Shown: piece after piece, positions 1 to 7,700 of the stretch
Layout of the letters: each line of letters begins with the position of its first letter
Numbering within the stretch: the stretch's first letter is position 1
Assembly: GCA_934503275.1 (NCBI GenBank)
Contig: CAKSVD010000006.1
Location: 31,458-95,457 of the forward strand
DNA length: 64,000 bases
Source: an uncultured Faecalibacterium sp.
GTDB taxonomy: Bacteria > Bacillota > Clostridia > Oscillospirales > Ruminococcaceae
Reading direction: 5' to 3'
Program-made: the position numbers and the translations under genes
The notes under the pieces: model-generated
The model's input: the letters and a program-made list of their open reading frames with translations, nothing else
Told to the model about the DNA's origin: nothing
Databases searched by the model: none

Positions 1-515
1 AAGTAATTGGGATTGCGCGGCGCAGGGGAAGTTACTACTCGCTGCAAGCGTGCAGGGACGCTCCGCTGGGCCAGAGGCAGGGAGGGGTGTTCCGACTCCC
101 CCCTCCCTACCTCTGGACTCCACCCACCCCGCAACGGGCCAAGGGCTACTCGCCCTTGACAATCCTAAAGAAGAAGTCGAAGCACAAAAAAGCTAGCGCT
201 GCGCCAGTCGGCGCTATCGCTTTAACGCTTTTTTCGCTTCTCCATTTATAGCCCCTCAGTCTCGCTACGCTCGACAGATTCCCCTTTTTGTCACCTGCGG
301 TGACATCTTCCCCCGACCGGGGGAAGTCGGCCCTCTCGGGGGAGCAAGCGCTCGCTCGCAGCGCCGCGCTTTCGCAGAAAGCGGCGCTGCAAATGCCGTT
401 TTCCGTTACGACCCAATCTGTGAAAATACAATGCCGGAGCGTCCGCAGACGCTCCGGCATTGTTCTATTAAAAATAGTTTTTCCGCTGATTATGCGCAGA
501 GCGCAGCGGAGCGCA
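1..515 (-). repeat. Modular terminator repeat R1 with extended tail; no gene in 1-530
   Basis: No gene can be supported before 530. Read on the minus strand from 515, just past the stop of the MATE gene, this is a full copy of the dispersed repeat. It contains the ATGCGC/GCGCAT module with downstream AGCGGA, a central hairpin at about 428-459 with TGCG loop, the TCACAG..GGGTCGTAACGG module, and a GC-rich hairpin at about 360-395. Positions 206-255 are the exact reverse complement of 63951-64000, so the tail is shared with the copy at the other window end. 1-205 looks like further tail; I see no supported coding function there. Confidence 0.75.
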
Positions 516-530
516 TTCCAATCGTATATG

Positions 531-1898
531 TTACACCTTTGCAGCGCCACGCTCCAGAATACCGTTGAAGCGGGAGAAGAAGGTGATGGTGGTGATGGTG
601 GCGGCCAGAATATCGCTGACCGGCTCTGCCAGAAAGACACCGAACACCGGGTCCGGCAGCAGGTGCGGCAGAATGAAGATAAGCGGGATCAGCAGAATGA
701 TCTTGCGCAGGCAGGCCAGCAGCAGGCTGACCTTGGCTTGGCCCAGCGCCATAAAGCTTTGCTGGCAGGCGATCTGGAAGCCCATGGCAAAGATACCGGC
801 CATGTAGATGCGCATGGACCATGTGGTGTAGGAAATGAGCGCCGTATCCGAGGTGAAGATGCCCGCCACAGCCCCCGGCGCCAGCATCATGAGCAGCCAG
901 AACAGGCAGGTGTAGCAGCCGCACAGCAGCAGCTGGAAGTGGAACGCCTCCTTGACACGGGACTTTTTGCCCGCGCCGAAGTTGAAACTCATCACCGGCT
1001 GACCGCCCTGACAGATACCCTGAATAGGCAGGGTGCACAGCTGGGAGGCGCTGGTGATAACGGTCATAGCACCCACAGCCACATCGCCGCCGTACCGTGC
1101 CAGACTGGAACTGAAGCTGATGGACAGTAAACTCTCGGTGGACATCATCACAAAGGTGGAGATGCCCAGCGCCATCACCGGCAGGATGACCTGCTTTTCC
1201 GGGCGCATATAGTCCTTGCGCAGGCGCAGGATGGTCTTTCTGCCGGTAAGGAAGCGCAGGATCCACGCCGCGCCCACGGCCTGACTGAGCACGGTGGCAA
1301 TGGCAGCGCCCCGCACGCCCAGACCCAGACCAAAGATTAGGATGGGGTCGAGGATAATGTTGATGACCGCACCGATGACGGTGGTAAGCATACTGGTCTT
1401 GGCAAAGCCCTGCGTGGTGATGAAGGGGTTCATGCCCAGCACCAGCAGCACAAACACCGAGCCCAGAATGTAGATGCGGCTATATGCCAGCGCATAGGGC
1501 AGGGTAGCGTCACTGGCGCCAAAGAGCCGCAGCAGGGTAGGCGCTCCGGCGTAGAACACCACGGTCAGCACCACCGAAAAGAGCAGCAGCATGGTAAAGC
1601 TGTTGGAAATGATCTTTTCTGCCTGCTCCTTATCGCCCTGTCCCAGCGCAATGGCGGTACGGGGTGCGCCGCCCGCGCCCACCAGCATGGCGAACGCGTT
1701 CAGCAGCATAAGGATGGGGGTGAACAGTCCCACGCCGGTCAGCGCTGCCGCGCCGATGTCGGCGATATGTCCGATGTAGATGCGGTCCACGATGTTATAC
1801 AGCAGGTTGACCACCTGTGCAACGACCGCCGGGATCATGAGCTGCAGCATCAGCTTTTTTACGCTGCCAGAGCCCATATCCTGTTTTGCCTGTGCCAT
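531..1898 (-). CDS. MATE family multidrug/cation antiporter
   Basis: A 455-residue polytopic membrane protein, the usual MATE length with about 12 membrane segments in two homologous halves. The N-terminal part shows the family pattern of a helix with PAVVAQVVNLLYNIVDRIYIG followed by a Gly/Ala-rich second helix (MLVGAGGAPRTAIALGQG). It should export toxic organic cations or drugs using Na+ or H+ influx; the substrate cannot be read from sequence. The start at 1898 has AAAGGAGA eight bases upstream, and a TATAAT -10 lies at 1944-1949 on the minus strand. It is transcribed alone, divergent from the phosphoribosyltransferase, and is followed directly by terminator repeat R1. Confidence 0.92.
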   Translation of the reverse strand: MAQAKQDMGSGSVKKLMLQLMIPAVVAQVVNLLYNIVDRIYIGHIADIGAAALTGVGLFTPILMLLNAFAMLVGAGGAPRTAIALGQGDKEQAEKIISNSFTMLLLFSVVLTVVFYAGAPTLLRLFGASDATLPYALAYSRIYILGSVFVLLVLGMNPFITTQGFAKTSMLTTVIGAVINIILDPILIFGLGLGVRGAAIATVLSQAVGAAWILRFLTGRKTILRLRKDYMRPEKQVILPVMALGISTFVMMSTESLLSISFSSSLARYGGDVAVGAMTVITSASQLCTLPIQGICQGGQPVMSFNFGAGKKSRVKEAFHFQLLLCGCYTCLFWLLMMLAPGAVAGIFTSDTALISYTTWSMRIYMAGIFAMGFQIACQQSFMALGQAKVSLLLACLRKIILLIPLIFILPHLLPDPVFGVFLAEPVSDILAATITTITFFSRFNGILERGAAKV

Positions 1899-2044
1899 GG
1901 ATGTGATTCTCCTTTTACTTCAAATTTGAACTATCTCTTCTATATTATACTCAAAACCCGCAAAAATACCAGCCCCTTTTTGCAAATTTTTCCGTGTTGC
2001 GCAAAAAAGCTGTTGCCGTTACAGGAATCTTTTTACTCGACCCG

Positions 2045-2240
2045 GAGCAAAAGCCTTCACCCCTTGGGGACAGATTTCCCCCGGCCGGGGGAAAATGTCG
2101 CGCAGCGACAAAAGGGGGAACGGGTGGCTGCGAACGTAGTGAGCAGACGGATGAGGGGTATGTAGGGTAAAAGCTGCTGTCCCGCGCCCTCATCAGTCAC
2201 CTGCGGTGACAGCTTCCCCCGACCGGGGGAAGCCTTCATT
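2045..2240. repeat. Foldback MITE-like repeat (family 2)
   Basis: An imperfect inverted repeat with ends rich in AAGCCTTC..CCCC and GGGGGAAGCCTTC, inner short palindromes (TTCCCCCGGCCGGGGGAA, GTCGCGCAGCGAC, TCACCTGCGGTGA) and a CTCATC-type core. Related units lie at 12060-12197, 34278-34434 and, in part, 48108-48170. It has no coding capacity. It fills most of the 600-bp gap between the divergent MATE and phosphoribosyltransferase genes. Confidence 0.7.
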
Positions 2241-2372
2241 CGGAAAATCTATTTCCGTGTGTTGCTGCTGCGCACCCTTTGCGGTGCAGCATTCCGGGCG
2301 GCAGCGGCCTTTGCATCCAAGTTTTCGGCGATATGTCTGTAAAAAAGCAAGGTTTTTCGTTAGGTTTGTGTC

Positions 2373-2401
2373 TTGTGCACAGCGGCATTTTTCAGTACAA
2401 T
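2373..2401 (+). promoter_or_regulatory. Promoter of the phosphoribosyltransferase gene
   Basis: TTGTGC at 2373-2378, a 17-bp spacer, and TACAAT at 2396-2401. This gives a leader of about 100 nt containing two GC-rich hairpins (2420-2450 and 2463-2482) before the start codon. No purine-riboswitch core was recognised. Confidence 0.7.
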
Positions 2402-2505
2402 AAAGAAGCAGAGAAGAAAAATAAGCGCAGCAGCCAGAATGTGTTGCCGCGCTGTTTTGTATTTTGCGGCGCAGCTGCGCCCGGTGAAAAAAGGAGTGCT
2501 GTACA

Positions 2506-3141
2506 ATGATCAACATGGTCAAGCTTCCCACCAGCAAAAGCGAACTGTTCCTGCGGGTGGCCAAGGGACATTTTGCCACCAGCCACAGCCACATCAACTA
2601 TTACATCGACGTGACAACCCAAAAGACCCGCCTTTCCGAGGCCAAGGCCGTGGCAAAGGAGCTGGTCAGCGCTTACCAGCACAGCACCATCGTGGACACC
2701 GTGCTCTGTCTGGACGGCACACAGGTCATCGGCACCTGCCTTGCAAACGAGCTGACCAAGGACGGCTTTACCAATATGAACGCCCATAAGACCATCTATG
2801 TGGTCACGCCGGAATACACCTCCGGCAGCCAGATCATTCTGCGGGATAATCTTGCCCCCATGGTCAAGGGCAAGCACGTGCTCATCCTTGCGGCATCCAT
2901 CACCACCGGCTACACCATTCAGGCAGCCGTGGAGGCCGTGAACTACTACGGCGGCATCGTGGCCGGACTTTCGGCTATTTTTGCCACCACCCACGAGTGC
3001 CTTGGCTACCCGGTCACCTCCATCTTCGACCCCACCAGTCTGCCGGATTACGCCAGCTTCGACTCCCGCGACTGCCCCCTGTGCAAGGCCGGGCAGCACA
3101 TTGACGCGCTGGTGAACAGCTTCGGCTATTCGGCGCTGTAA
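2506..3141 (+). CDS. PyrE-like phosphoribosyltransferase with altered PRPP loop
   Basis: A 211-residue protein with a type I phosphoribosyltransferase fold, closest in layout to orotate phosphoribosyltransferases: N-terminal hood, Rossmann core, PRPP loop, and a C-terminal CPLCKAG motif seen in PyrE-like and ComF-like proteins. The PRPP loop, residues 124-136, reads HVLILAASITTGY. Active enzymes have two acidic residues where this protein has A129-A130, while the TTG phosphate-binding turn is kept. Catalysis may be weak or lost, or the protein may bind a nucleotide for another purpose. It has its own promoter and a strong terminator, so it is monocistronic. The fold is sure, the substrate is not. 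Confidence 0.8.
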   Translation: MINMVKLPTSKSELFLRVAKGHFATSHSHINYYIDVTTQKTRLSEAKAVAKELVSAYQHSTIVDTVLCLDGTQVIGTCLANELTKDGFTNMNAHKTIYVVTPEYTSGSQIILRDNLAPMVKGKHVLILAASITTGYTIQAAVEAVNYYGGIVAGLSAIFATTHECLGYPVTSIFDPTSLPDYASFDSRDCPLCKAGQHIDALVNSFGYSAL

Positions 3142-3154
3142 ATAGAACCAATCT

Positions 3155-3188
3155 GGAGCTGCGGCAACATTGCCGCAGCTCCTTTTTG
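3155..3188 (+). terminator. Rho-independent terminator
   Basis: GGAGCTGCGGCAA/TTGCCGCAGCTCC stem followed by TTTTTGTT, 14 bases after the phosphoribosyltransferase stop. Confidence 0.9.
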
Positions 3189-3217
3189 TTGTCCCACGGG
3201 CGGGATTGTGCTATACT
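3189..3217 (+). promoter_or_regulatory. Promoter of the MYG1-family gene
   Basis: TTGTCC (3189-3194), 17-bp spacer, TATACT (3212-3217). It overlaps the tail of the preceding terminator. Confidence 0.7.
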
Positions 3218-3270
3218 GATACCAGACAAAACTAAGGTGTATCTGAAAGTAAAGAAGAGGTATCAAATCC

Positions 3271-4101
3271 ATGAAAATTCCCGCAAACGGCTTTACCCAC
3301 GCCGGCAAGTTCCATGCCGATGACGTGTTTGCAACGGCGCTATTGCAAATTCTGCGCCCGGATATCAAGATCACCCGCGGCTTTACCGTGCCTGACGATT
3401 TTGACGGCATCGTGTATGATATCGGCTTCGGGATGTTCGACCACCATCAGGAGCCCCGGGAGTACCGCGCCAACGGCGTGCCCTACGCAGCCTTTGGTCT
3501 GCTGTGGCGGGTGCTGGGCCCCGGCCTTGTGGGCGAGCGGCAGGCGCGGCTCATTGACGAAAACTTCATCCAGCCGCTGGACCTGAACGACAACACCGGC
3601 GAGCAGAACAGCCTGTGCGATGCCATCGGCTTTTTCAACCCGGTGTGGGACTCCAAGGAGGATCAGGACAGCTGCTTTTTCAAGGCGGTAGCCGTGGCAA
3701 AACAGATCCTGGAAAACCAGATCGACAGCGCCAACGCCGTGAACCGCGCGGACGAAAAGGTGCAGCAGGCCTACCGCAGTTCCCGCGACGGCATCGTGGT
3801 GCTGCCCTGCTATCTGCCGTGGAAAAACGGCCTGTACAAGACCGATGCCCTGTTTGTGGTGTACCCCAGCCAGCGTGGCGGGTGGAGCGCCCAGTGCGTC
3901 ACCGACCACAAGACCAAAAAGTCCAAGCTGCCCTTCCCCCAGTCTTGGGCGGGGCAGCCGCAGGAGGTCATCGAGCAGAAAAGCGGCATCCCGGGCATCA
4001 GCTTCTGCCACGCCAGCCGCTTCCTCATCACCGCTAAGGACAAGGAGACCGCCCTTGCGGCTTGCCGTCAGGTACTGAAAAACAATGGACGCCTTGCCTG
4101 A
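3271..4101 (+). CDS. MYG1 family metal-dependent hydrolase
   Basis: A 276-residue UPF0160/MYG1 protein. The N-terminal THAGKFHADDVFATALL and later FDHHQE and DDFDGIVYDIG stretches carry the His/Asp metal ligands of this DHH-related family; eukaryotic MYG1 is an exonuclease acting on RNA. The bacterial substrate is unknown. The C-terminal third (about 190-270), with WSAQCV and SFCHASRFL, is typical of the family. Length is slightly short compared with eukaryotic members, which carry targeting sequences. The 3' end overlaps the GIY-YIG gene by 17 bp, so the two are translationally linked, hinting at a shared nucleic-acid role. Confidence 0.85.
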   Translation: MKIPANGFTHAGKFHADDVFATALLQILRPDIKITRGFTVPDDFDGIVYDIGFGMFDHHQEPREYRANGVPYAAFGLLWRVLGPGLVGERQARLIDENFIQPLDLNDNTGEQNSLCDAIGFFNPVWDSKEDQDSCFFKAVAVAKQILENQIDSANAVNRADEKVQQAYRSSRDGIVVLPCYLPWKNGLYKTDALFVVYPSQRGGWSAQCVTDHKTKKSKLPFPQSWAGQPQEVIEQKSGIPGISFCHASRFLITAKDKETALAACRQVLKNNGRLA

Positions 4102-4378
4102 CGCCGCCTACGTCTACATGGTGCGCTGCACCGGCGGGCAACTGTACACCGGTTGGACGAACCACCCCGCCGCCCGGCTGAAGGCGCACCAGAGCGGCAA
4201 GGGCGCGCGCTACACCCGCGCCCACGGCGCGGTGGGCTTTGCCTATATAGAGCGCTGCGCGGACAAGCGCGCCGCTTTACGCCGGGAAGCCGCCCTGAAA
4301 AAGCTTTCCAAGGCGGAAAAAGAGGTGCTGTGCGCCGCATGGCACGCCGCCGGGTGCCCCGGGGTGGAGAACGATTGA
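4085..4378 (+). CDS. GIY-YIG nuclease family protein
   Basis: A 97-residue single-domain GIY-YIG protein of the YhbQ/UPF0213 type. The motif appears as YVYMVRC..QLYTGWT (residues 9-24), followed by the catalytic Arg in the AAR helix and the GKGARYTRAH loop; a Glu (AALRREAALK) lies further on. Such proteins are presumed DNA structure-specific nucleases. The gene overlaps the MYG1-family gene by 17 bp. The last codons and stop (AAC GAT TGA, 4370-4378) coincide with the ACGATTGA-AAATGC start of terminator repeat R2, so the repeat supplies the C-terminus and stop. Confidence 0.85.
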   Translation: MDALPDAAYVYMVRCTGGQLYTGWTNHPAARLKAHQSGKGARYTRAHGAVGFAYIERCADKRAALRREAALKKLSKAEKEVLCAAWHAAGCPGVEND

Positions 4379-4680
4379 AAATGCCCTCCGCTTGCTTCCG
4401 GGTTGCGACACCCAGCATCCGCATCGTGCCTTGGGCGGCACTCGCGTCTTACTGGCCGCTGCCCCAACAACTCCTCCCTGTTTCCGCCACTGGCGGCGGT
4501 CGTCGTCGTTGCTAGCCATATTCAGCGGAAGAATTATTTATAATTTCGGGGTTCAGGAAAGTCTGCGGACTTTCCTGAACCCCTTTTTCACAGGTGGGGT
4601 CGCAATGGCAAGCGGCATTTGCAGCGCCTGCTTCCTGCGGAAGCGGCGGCGCTGCGGGGAATCCCCTCCTACACAACGCA
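4371..4680 (+). repeat. Modular terminator repeat R2, carrying cassette B
   Basis: Begins in the GIY-YIG stop codon. The first module is split by a cassette of about 121 bp (4392-4513) that matches, inverted, the one in R8 (60526-60646). Then come TTCAGCGGAAGAATTA, the terminator hairpin 4549-4584 (GGGGTTCAGGAAAGTC, TGCG loop), the TTTTTCACAGGTGGGGTCG module and a GC-rich 3' hairpin. A second short hairpin (GGCCGTCCGGC..GCCGGACGGCC, about 4684-4710) lies between R2 and the surface-protein gene and probably terminates the latter on the minus strand. Confidence 0.8.
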
Positions 4681-4753
4681 ACAAGGCCGTCCGGCGAATG
4701 CCGGACGGCCTTGCTGCGCTTATTGGAAAGGATCGATCGGGAGATGGCAATTG

Positions 4754-7700
4754 TTATTTCGCCAGACCCAGCTTTTTCAGCTGGTTCCATGCGCGGATGA
4801 CCTGTACCTTGGTCACACGCTTGCCGGGCGTAAAGGCGCCCTCGCCCATGTCGGGCAGCAGACCGGCCTCCACAGCCCAGCGGGCTGCCTTGGCGGTATC
4901 CGGCTCCGCTACATCGCTGTAAACAGCGGGTGCAGCGGGTTCGGGCTTGCCTGCGGTGCTCCACAGCAGCACTGCAAGCTGTTCCCGGGTGCTCGGGATG
5001 GCCGTGCCCTTGGGCAGCAGGTCTGCAAGGATGCTGCCGGTAACGGCCTCGTAGGCCAGCACGGTACCGCCTGCAAACCATGCCGTTGTACCGGCCAGAA
5101 TGGCTACCGTTTGCAGCGTGCTGTACTCGGTGCTGTCCTCCTGCGGCGGCTGCTCCACCGCGGTGGTCTCGGCGGTGATATTCAGGCTCTGTGCGGGCAT
5201 CTTAAAGGTCAGGGTGCGCTGCTTAAAGGCGTCCTCTGTCAGCGGTTCGCCTGCTTTATCCATCAGGGTCAGTTCCTTGCCGTCAGAACTGCTCACCACC
5301 CACTGGGCAAAGCGCTCGGTGGCGGTATCCGGGTAAGCGGTCAGGCTGACCAGCTGCCCTGCTTTCAGGGCGCTGGCGTCTGCATCCTCGGGCAGGGTGA
5401 TGTCTGCACCGGCAACGGTAAGCTGATAGGTCTCTTCCGGTTTAGGTTCCGGCTTCGGGTCAGGCTCCGGTTCGGGTTTCGGGTCGGGTTTCGGGTCAGG
5501 CTCCGGCTTCGGGTCAGGCTTGGCGGCTTCTTTGATGCGGAACGAGCCGCTTGCCACAAGACCGCCCTCGTACAGCGCGCCGCCCGCGGCGTTGACGATG
5601 TAGTAGTACACGCCCGGCTCAACGGGAGCGCCGTGAAGCACCACGCCGTCTGAATTGTAGGGGTCGTTCCGGTAGGTCACGGTGATCTCGCCGTAATCCT
5701 TGTCGCTGTTGTTTTGTACCGTTACTTCCTTAGCGGTGCCGTCGTAGGTCAAGTCAGGCTCCGTCACGGTAAAGTCCGAGATGTACAGCGGGGCGCGCCA
5801 GATATCCAGCACCCAGTTCTCGCTCCGCAGTTCCGAGTCCACATAATGGTTTGCATCGGCAGTCACCCGGATGCTCAGGCGGTAGTGCCCGGGCTTTGTG
5901 GGCGTACCGGTGCCTGTGCCGATCTTGTTGCCGTTGTCGTCCAGCACATCATAGTCGCCCATGACGGCAGCGGTGTAGGCAGCAGGCTTAGCAACGGCAT
6001 CCGCATAGGGAACGATCTTGTACTCAGTGATCGTATCGTTGTAGCGCAGAACGAGCGGGGAATCGGGGCTCTGCTCATTCATATAAGCTGTATAGCTCTG
6101 TCCATCGCTGACGGTAGTGTAGCTGACCAGAATGTTGAAATCCGTTGCCTTCAGCTCGGCCTTCTGGATGGTAAATTTGTTATCCTTCGGGGTGATATCG
6201 CCGCCCGCGCAGCTGTCGGTAGCTGCTGCCACGGCGGTGAAGGTGTAATCACCTGCGTTTACAGGCTGCTTGCCGCTCAGCAGCGCGCCGTCCGCATCGT
6301 AAACTGCGGTAAGCTTCTCTGCGCCGGAGATATAGGTCACGGTAACATTGCCATAACCCTTCCCGGCAGATGCACGCACTGTCACACCATGCTCCTCGCC
6401 GTCATATACGGCGTTTGCAGGCACGGTAAAGGCAAAGTCTGCGGGGTCAGGTTCCGGTTTGGGGTCAGGCTTGACGTCATTTGTGATGGTGAATGTACCA
6501 TCTGCCACAGAGCCGCTCTTGTACCGTGCGCTGCCTTCGGTGACAACGCTATAGTAGTATTTACCCGGCTTAACAGGCACACCATGGACCACTATGCCGC
6601 CGCTCATCTCATAGATCACGGTGATCTTACCGTAGTCCTTGGTGCTGTTGTTTGTCACAGTCACTTCCTTGGGGTTGCCGTCATAGGTCAGGTCAGCGGG
6701 CTCTGTCACGGTAAAGTCTTTGGGGTTCAGCGTGCCCTTCAAGATGATAAACGTGTTATCCTTCGGGGTCACATCACCGCCCGCACAGGTGGCAGTAGCT
6801 GCTACATTCGCGTTAAAGGTGTAATCGCCCGGCTCAATAGGAGCACCGTTCAGCACCTTGCCGTCCTGCTTGTAGGTCACGGTAACAGCGCCATAGTCCT
6901 TGGTGGCGTTGTCCTTAACGATCACATCCACCCTCTTGGGGTTGCCGTCATAGGTCAGGTCGTTGGGCAGAGCAAAGACAAAGTCTGCGGGGTCAGGTTC
7001 CGGTTTGGGGTCAGGCTTGACGTCATTTGTGATGGTGAACGTACCTTCTGCCACAGAGCCGCTCTTGTACCGTGCGCTGCCTGCGGCGGTGACGGTATAG
7101 CTGTATTCGCCCGGTTCAGTAGGAGCACCGTTCAGTGCTTCACCGTTCTGCTTGTAGGTCACGGTGATCTCGCCGTAGTCCTTATCACTGGTGTTCTTAA
7201 CGGTTACTTCCTTGGGCTTGCCGTCATAGGTCAGGTCAGTGGGCTCTGTCACGGTAAAGTCTTTGGGGTTCAGCGTGCCCTTCAAGATGGTAAACATGTT
7301 ATCCTTCGGGGTCACATCGCCGCCCGCGCAGGTGGCAGTAGCTGCTACAGTAACGGTAAAGGTGTAAGTGCCCGGCTCAATGGGCACGCCGTCAAAGGTG
7401 TCGCTGTTCAGCTTTCTCTGATAGCGCACGATAATATCGCCGTATTTCTTGGTGGCGTTTTCCTTAACGTTCACCTCCACGATCTTGGGGTTCCCGTCAT
7501 AGGTCGGGTTGGTGGGCAAGGCAAAGGTAAAGTCTGCGGGGTTTGCCGGCGGCAGCTCTGCCGCACCCTCGCCGGTGGCGCTCAGGTTAAGGATACGGGT
7601 CTGCGGGATGTTATACTTACTCAGGTCGATGGGACTGGAGTAGCGCTTTCCCTCGGGCACAGAGCCGTTATAGGCTACGCCGTTCACGCTCGTGATACGG

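Noticed and set aside
146..640. Open frame ending in CFDFFFRIVKGE on the minus strand at the window start
   Set aside because: It lies inside the repeat tail and overlaps the end of the MATE gene; it has no ribosome site. It is best explained as repeat sequence.
2402..2505. Purine riboswitch before the phosphoribosyltransferase gene
   Set aside because: Hairpins are present but the conserved TATA..GG and loop-loop bases of the purine aptamer are absent.
4549..4584. Spaced palindromic repeats as a CRISPR array
   Set aside because: Copies are kilobases apart, differ in the stem and are placed singly at gene ends; no cas genes.
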